Below, in pieces: positions 5,471-6,719 of a DNA stretch of 6,719 nt (position 1 is the first letter of the stretch; every line of letters begins with the position of its first letter). The DNA comes from Pseudomonadota bacterium (GTDB lineage: Bacteria > Myxococcota > Bradymonadia > UBA4248): the NCBI GenBank assembly GCA_017629415.1, contig JAGBXG010000314.1, positions 1-6,719 on the forward strand. Direction: 5' to 3'. A program made the position numbers and the translations under genes. The notes under the pieces are model-generated. The model made no database searches, was not told where the DNA came from, and saw only the letters and a program-made list of their open reading frames with translations.

Positions 5471-6719
5471 AAATATGCTTCCTGATCAGCCAGAATTCAG
5501 CACTTTACAGTATTTGCAAAGATGCTTTGGCCCAAGTCACTCCTTATATTGAACTTCGCATGATCGGCGATGATGCGGCATATCAGCAGGCTGCTGCCGT
5601 GCATGGCATTGCACTCGTCATTGTAGAATGCACCAAGTATGACCGCGACAACCCGGCGTTTCGTGCAGCTTTGCGCAAAAGACTGCATGGAGTTCAAACA
5701 GATGCCGCCATTCCTGTTATTTATGCCGATCCTAAACTTCAAACGAGTGATGAAGATCTCATTGATTCGGATACTTTGGTCATATCCCCCACAGCCTCTT
5801 TGGACAAATGGATTCAAATCATTTCCAGAGCCTTGGGCGTGACCGAAACACGGCTTTATCACGGCGATATCGATGACATTTTTGAAGATTTCAGCATTTA
5901 CGATGCGCCCCAAGTTCCGAATATTCTTTCCACCGAAGATTTTCTAAAAAGCGCAAAACCTCTGGAACCCCATCAATTCGATATTGCCATTTCTGAAGCC
6001 TGGACGATATCGAATCCTCCCGAAAGCACACGAAAAAAGTCATCGGCACTCGTTCAAGATATTTCTTTTAATGATGATAAGATGATAGCTCCTGCCTATC
6101 GAAAAAGTCTTGTCAGCCAAAGTCATCTCAAACCGATTCAACCCCAGTTTGCACGAGCTGAAGCAGAAAAGCCCAGCAAGCCTTCGCTTTTGGACAGACT
6201 TCTCAAACGGCATAAATCTGATGCCGTTCAGCCGGCTCAAAGCCTCAAGCGTTTGAACAGTACGCCACCTCCTAAAGTTCCGCGTCTCATTCAACCGTCC
6301 AAGCCTCCGGTTCCCAGACCTGCCGCCCAAATACAACAACCTTCAAATCCGATGCTGTCTTCGGAACGCGTGCTGCCGCCCGCCAATGCCACTGGTTTTA
6401 ACATCGAAATCGGCAGCATTGCAGAGGCTTCGGTTTCCGTTCAAAACGATGTACAAGCACCCATGCTGTCCTCGGAACACGTGATGCCGCCTGAAAAAGC
6501 CACCGGCTTTGACATCGAAATCGGCAATATTGCAGAACAAAATACTGAAGCAGTCCCTGAAATGCTCGATCCCGAAAATTTCAGACCGCAGGATTCGGCC
6601 AAATTTGCCATCGGCGGAGCGTTCAAACGGGAAGAAACGGCAAGTACGCCGGAAATGCTCGATCCCGAAGAGTTCAGACCGCAGGATACGGCCAAATTTG
6701 CCATCGGCGGAGCGTTCAA
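5467..6719 (+). CDS. Degenerate receiver-domain protein with Pro-rich linker and tandem repeats (C-terminus beyond window)
   Basis: 417 codons are visible and the frame is open at the right edge. Residues 1-125 follow the CheY fold pattern: beta1 K-I-C-F-L-I, beta3 A-L-V-I-V-E, beta4 I-P-V-I-Y and beta5 D-T-L-V-I-S-P, with a final helix ending near 123. The phosphorylation chemistry is missing. The beta3 position that should be Asp is Glu54, the acidic pair after beta1 is Ser8-Gln9-Asn10, and the conserved Lys before Pro108 is Ser107. It is therefore a pseudo-receiver, possibly fixed in one state. Residues 130-292 look disordered, acidic first, then Lys/Ser/Pro-rich (several Pro pairs at 267-284). 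From residue 296 tandem repeats begin. No signal peptide or membrane segment is visible, so it is probably cytoplasmic. The start is ATG with a weak AAAGG 11 nt upstream. It may share an operon with the kinase 189 bases upstream and be its partner or substrate; this is inference. Confidence 0.85.
   Translation, partial: MKICFLISQNSALYSICKDALAQVTPYIELRMIGDDAAYQQAAAVHGIALVIVECTKYDRDNPAFRAALRKRLHGVQTDAAIPVIYADPKLQTSDEDLIDSDTLVISPTASLDKWIQIISRALGVTETRLYHGDIDDIFEDFSIYDAPQVPNILSTEDFLKSAKPLEPHQFDIAISEAWTISNPPESTRKKSSALVQDISFNDDKMIAPAYRKSLVSQSHLKPIQPQFARAEAEKPSKPSLLDRLLKRHKSDAVQPAQSLKRLNSTPPPKVPRLIQPSKPPVPRPAAQIQQPSNPMLSSERVLPPANATGFNIEIGSIAEASVSVQNDVQAPMLSSEHVMPPEKATGFDIEIGNIAEQNTEAVPEMLDPENFRPQDSAKFAIGGAFKREETASTPEMLDPEEFRPQDTAKFAIGGAF
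6352..6719 (+). repeat. Four tandem protein repeats beginning Met-Leu-x-x-Glu, continuing past the window
   Basis: Copies start at Met296, Met333, Met366 and Met397 (bases 6352, 6463, 6562, 6655), so periods are 37, 33 and 31 residues. The shared pattern is M-L-(S-S/D-P)-E, then P at the ninth position, a small-residue stretch, then F-x-I. Copies 1 and 2 share the F-(N/D)-I-E-I-G-x-I-A-E end. Copies 3 and 4 share F-R-P-Q-D and F-A-I-G-G-A-F. Copies 3 and 4 are almost identical in DNA: 62 of the 65 visible bases of copy 4 match copy 3, so that duplication is recent. Copies 1 and 2 are more diverged. Confidence 0.85.

Noticed and set aside
6343..6719. Minus-strand frames of 65 and 92 codons with internal repeats
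   Set aside because: Their repetition only mirrors the tandem repeats of the plus-strand receiver-like protein.

Overview
The window reads as accessory sequence from a Gram-negative bacterium, most likely of the Myxococcota / 'deltaproteobacterial' type. The reasons are a long Cys-rich secreted lipoprotein carrying repeats of the C-(N/D)-G-x-D-(D/N)-x-C 'putative metal-binding' motif (MopE-like), a DUF1565-like beta-helix segment joined to a glycine-rich tail, and a eukaryotic-type Ser/Thr kinase next to a receiver-like protein. No single hallmark fixes the genus. Base composition is moderate and there are no RNA genes, transposases or CRISPR arrays.

Layout. (1) Positions 1-3424, minus strand: one uninterrupted reading frame of 1141 codons that runs off the left edge. 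I checked it codon by codon and found no stop. It starts with a lipoprotein signal peptide, then about 640 residues of disulfide-rich modules with three metal-binding-type motifs, then a DUF1565-like beta-helix entry segment, then about 290 residues of glycine-rich sequence. (2) Positions 3425-3852: a 428-base divergent intergenic region with an 18-bp palindrome, a hairpin followed by a T-run, and a roughly 160-base GC-rich nest of inverted repeats that looks like a REP/MITE-type extragenic element. (3) Positions 3853-5277, plus: a membrane-anchored Ser/Thr protein kinase with all catalytic residues, two transmembrane segments and an unrecognised C-terminal domain. (4) Positions 5278-5466: a short gap with two competing small reading frames on opposite strands, neither secure. 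(5) Positions 5467 to the right edge, plus: a protein with a degenerate, CheY-like receiver domain lacking the phospho-acceptor Asp, a long Pro/Ser/Lys-rich linker, and at least four tandem repeats beginning Met-Leu-x-x-Glu. It is cut by the window end.

How they may work together. The lipoprotein probably acts at the cell surface and is divergently oriented from the kinase, so the two sides may share regulatory DNA. The kinase and the pseudo-receiver protein are co-directional and may form a signalling pair in which the kinase phosphorylates the disordered or repeat region of its neighbour. That link is inferred from adjacency only.
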